A stretch of 16,134 nt of DNA, from positions 1 to 16,134 of the forward strand of contig JBLHRR010000136.1 of NCBI GenBank assembly GCA_047626155.1, written 5' to 3'. The position numbers were made by a program, and so were the translations under genes. This document shows positions 14,801 to 16,134 of the stretch, piece by piece; position 1 is the first letter of the stretch, and each line of letters begins with the position of its first letter. The notes below the pieces were generated by a model, which made no database searches, was not told the DNA's origin, and saw nothing but the letters and a program-made list of their open reading frames with translations. This DNA is from CALGLS01 sp047626155. Lineage in GTDB: Bacteria; Bacteroidota; Bacteroidia; Chitinophagales; Saprospiraceae.

Positions 14801-15134
14801 TGGTTTCCAGGGAGATGAAGGTGATAAGGATTTGAGTGATACTGATTCGGAGATTGAAAAGGAAAAAACGCAAAGCTTGGAGACTTTAAATGTCTTCCCT
14901 AATCCTGCTAAACAAGAAGTACACGTGACTTTTAGAAATAATTCCACGGAGCGAATTCCTTTGGTAATTCGGGATATGAGTGGGCGTTTGATTTTTGAGA
15001 AAGAGGTGTATGCGCAGGCTGGGAATAATCACTTTTTGATTCCTAAGTTGGAGGCTTCGAATGGGGTTTATATGGTTGGGGTATTGTTGGATGGGGTTTG
15101 GGAGTGGCGGAAGTTGGTTGTTTTGGGGAGGTAG
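11871..15134 (+). CDS. Secreted purple-acid-phosphatase-like metallophosphoesterase with T9SS sorting domain
   Basis: 1087 residues. Signal peptide 1-23 (cleavage after SSA) precedes QEVIRGPYLQL. Residues 25-110 are the fibronectin-like N-domain usual in purple acid phosphatases. The calcineurin-like core (about 120-435) shows all five blocks: GDAG (D128), GDNAY (D160, Y163), GNHD (N195, H196), LHHAP (H279/H280) and GHSH (H320, H322). It should hydrolyse phosphomonoesters outside the cell with a two-metal centre. An Ig-like module with SPANs such as VEFFVNNNSVGTD follows (about 440-525). Two copies of a roughly 170-residue beta domain follow (531-702 and 796-968), separated by a calcium-type TSP3 motif (708-724) and two PCDD...CxCxG motifs (729-751, 766-787). 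An acidic linker leads to the T9SS type A sorting domain (about 1003-1087, VFPNPAKQEV). It is a single gene. The last 80 bases are unusually G/T-rich. Confidence 0.92.
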   Translation: MYIKHSVTHLLLLLLCISTTSSAQEVIRGPYLQLSTTNSIHIKWRTDVPTDSRVWYGDYHDNMNDIVTDNELTTEHNIEVTGLQPNTQYYYAVGSSTIQLAGESDDHYFKTNPVANSNQEINLWVLGDAGSKDNFQRETRDAFYNWNGGDHIDMMLLLGDNAYEDGTDEEYQLGWFEDMYEDRLINTVMWSAYGNHDAGSADSETETGVYFDVFDFPRNAESGGVASGTEAYYSIDYGNVHMVSLNSHDSDPLEGGEMKTWLQQDLDATDKDWIIAILHHAPYTGYNGNNSDNNTKEKLMRENMVPILEAASVDLVMYGHSHVYQRSMLINGHYGISATFDPDVMALDIGDGRTDGDSPYVKSIGGPDDGKGTVYLCAGAAGPLSENHILDHPVMYHNNSAVNGSLGLKINGLELSGYYIDINGNIDDHFTIIKQVEPPIVDMLNPTNGTYYEDIEEIIISADASDSDGTVTQVEFFVNNNSVGTDFAAPYSSNWTPAALGAYRLKCIATDNNGNIKSAISNVQVGPISFCRGLLSTTDDAEEDQFGDVSSGSSDLELGYDNSYQIVGVRFSDLRIPKNATINSAYLQFTSDTPSNINPANYNIYAEDNDDSDNFIGENYNLSTRPKTDAVVQWSPPNWSNFGDNEAAQRTGDLSALIQEIVFRPGYAPKSSISFLIDGVGRRRAISQNLDATKGVVLCMEYNPFCTDSDNDGTCDQVDQCPDGLEPGTPCDDGDPDTFDDAFNSDCICAGETYDCNDASAYYGDPCDDNNPNTYNDVWNSNCDCEGIFATMTYACSTINAEDNDAEEDDEGDVGIGSGDLELVKDNENQIIGLRFTGLNIPFGAIIQHADIQFTTDATDNENPSLLKIYGEATANPLAFEEVDFNISSRPKTVANVDWTPADWRKKGKSEVAERTINIASVIQEAVNRWGFTDTSAIVILIDGVGKRSAESFDGDSDAAPRLCVDYSIDGPPGGGSGFQGDEGDKDLSDTDSEIEKEKTQSLETLNVFPNPAKQEVHVTFRNNSTERIPLVIRDMSGRLIFEKEVYAQAGNNHFLIPKLEASNGVYMVGVLLDGVWEWRKLVVLGR
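13461..14775 (+). repeat. Intragenic duplication encoding two ~170-residue domains
   Basis: Copy A (residues 531-702, about 13461-13976) and copy B (796-968, about 14256-14774) share AEED-GDV-GS-DLEL, DN-QI-G-RF, IP--A-I--A--QFT, SRPKT/TRPKT, W-P--W, IQE and LIDGVG-R at matching intervals. DNA identity is low, so the duplication is old at the nucleotide level. Both copies begin and end near Cys residues, suggesting a disulfide within each unit. Confidence 0.8.
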
Positions 15135-15177
15135 GGGGTAGGTGAATCAAAATCAAAAATTCATATATCGTCTCAAA

Positions 15178-15299
15178 ATAACTTTACAGTTAAAAAATAG
15201 AATCACTATAGCTTTACAGTCACAGGTCTTGGATCAATATAGCTTTATAGCTCAAAAATAAGGATCAATACAACTTGACAGCTAATATAGTAATATTTG
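15178..15299. repeat. Array of four degenerate ~31-bp repeats
   Basis: Units start at 15178, 15208, 15239 and 15270, with lengths of 30, 31 and 31 bases before the fourth. Each opens with ATARCTTTAYAG-like sequence (the fourth reads ACAACTTGACAG) holding a small imperfect palindrome ARCT-N4-AGYT; units 2 and 3 close with GGATCAAT. The array fills the gap between the phosphatase gene and the IS3-type transposase. It is too degenerate for a CRISPR. The period of three helical turns would put each motif on the same DNA face. Confidence 0.6.
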
Positions 15300-16134
15300 T
15301 AGTTTCATTCATAGGAAATGGTTACGGAGGAGTATAAAAATTATCCGGAGGCCTTGGGATTTTTTTTTCTTTCCAGTACCATTTCCAATGCTTTTTCAGC
15401 TTACCCGTTTTATGGTGTGCTTTGTTCGGTGTAAGCAAATCAAGAGAGCTATGTGGTAATCGTTCATTGTAGTATTTGATAGATAAATCGACCTGCAGTA
15501 TTTGCCTTTTCATAAGTTGGAAAATTTTCATCTAACCCAAAAGTATCTTTAAAGGTTCTGTTCATTCTTTCCGCTAATGGATTCTCTAAGGGGTCTCCAT
15601 TTTCTGTCATACTAATAGTAATAGGATCGCCTTCTCTAACAATAGAATTACCATTTAGTACATCTACATATTCCTTCGCACAATACTGAGATCCTCGATC
15701 CGAATGATGGATCAATTTTCGTTCAGGATAGCTACGACTTTTCAGTGCTCGCTCCAATGCGACTACACAACATTTAGCAGTCATCCGCCTTGAAAAATTA
15801 TAACCCATTACCTTTCTTGAATAGGCATCTGTTATTAAAAACAGATAACAAAAACTATCAAAGACCTTTATATAAGTAATGTCCGACACAAATAATAGTT
15901 CACTTTTATCTATCTGTAAGTTCCTCGATTTGTTTGGATAAGTAGGTAATTTATGCCGGCTATCCGTTAGCTTTGGCTTTCTACTTTTGCGATTTACTAA
16001 TAAATAATTAGCTCTTAAAATATCCAAAAACTTCTGATTCCCTACAGATATACCATGGCTAAGCAACTCTTCTCTCAGTATTGCTAACAATTTATTTGCG
16101 CCTAATCGCTTAGCTATTTTTCGTTCTCGTATTA
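15300..16134 (-). mobile_element. IS3-family insertion sequence, partial
   Basis: The orfB transposase of an IS3-type element runs off the right window edge, so orfA and the far terminal repeat are not visible. The near end is not defined: a TG-starting segment near 15299 (TGTAGTTTCATTCATAGG) is a candidate terminus, but without the partner end it cannot be confirmed. The transposase is broken, so this copy is probably immobile by itself. Confidence 0.75.
15322..16134 (-). pseudogene. IS3-family OrfB transposase, frameshifted and 5' partial
   Basis: The frame is open to the window edge and continues upstream of TTG 16090 as RKIAKRLGANK, so the N-terminus lies outside. It is an rve/DDE integrase core: VSDITYIK (first Asp at codon 70 counted from 16090), HHSDRGSQY (second Asp, 131) and NPLAERMNRTFK (Glu, 174). 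The frame stops after FIYQILQ at 15464, but the typical C-terminus LSIKYYNERLPHSSLDLLTP continues in the next frame to TAA 15322. Removing one C of the CC at 15492-15493 (plus strand) restores EKANTAVDLSIKYYNE. A second lesion is a 21-bp in-frame insertion between the second Asp and the Glu (about 15625-15645), stretching the usual 35-residue spacing to 42. Both suggest decay. Confidence 0.85.

Noticed and set aside
15178..15299. CRISPR array
   Set aside because: Units are too diverged, there are no constant-length unique spacers between conserved repeats, and no cas genes are present.

Overview
The window looks like a piece of a Bacteroidota chromosome, probably from the Saprospiria (Lewinella/Saprospira-like). 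Four things point there. Two large secreted proteins end in type IX secretion (T9SS) type A sorting domains. Several promoters fit the Bacteroidota pattern TTTG-N18-20-TAnnTTTG. Starts have A/T-rich upstream regions rather than Shine-Dalgarno sites. The phosphatase carries Cys/Asp-rich 'PCDD...CxCxG' motifs common in that group. The genus is an inference.

Left part (1-1970): a 3'-truncated AlkD-like DNA alkylation repair gene (minus); a small lipocalin-like lipoprotein gene (plus) whose signal peptide is cut by an in-frame TGA; and a TetR/AcrR regulator gene (minus) with a one-base frameshift, preceded by a clean operator-like palindrome. The lipoprotein and regulator genes converge with no base between their stop codons. 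A dispersed repeat (about 80 bp) follows at 1891-1970.

Middle (2028-11134): a large secreted SGNH hydrolase (minus, own promoter); a two-gene operon of a STAS anti-anti-sigma protein and ribonuclease Z (minus, ATGA overlap); then on the plus strand clpC, infC, rpmI and rplT. clpC has its own strong terminator. infC starts at a non-ATG codon and has a repetitive charged tail. A terminator hairpin nested with a new promoter lies between infC and rpmI, and a GAAA-capped irregular stem between rpmI and rplT could be an L20 operator. This is mostly ordinary housekeeping content.

Right part (11135-16134): a 736-base gap with a long palindrome belonging to the same dispersed repeat; a 1087-residue purple-acid-phosphatase-like secreted enzyme with an internally duplicated domain; a degenerate array of 31-bp repeats; and a decayed IS3-family transposase running off the right edge.

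I do not see a clearly new multi-gene system such as a defence island. The least explained items are non-coding: the dispersed palindromic repeat, the 31-bp array beside the insertion sequence, and the ribosomal-protein leader structures. Three genes are broken (lipoprotein signal, tetR, IS3 orfB), while the three longest genes, clpC, the SGNH hydrolase and the phosphatase, are intact. That argues for real decay in the accessory parts, but reads should confirm it.
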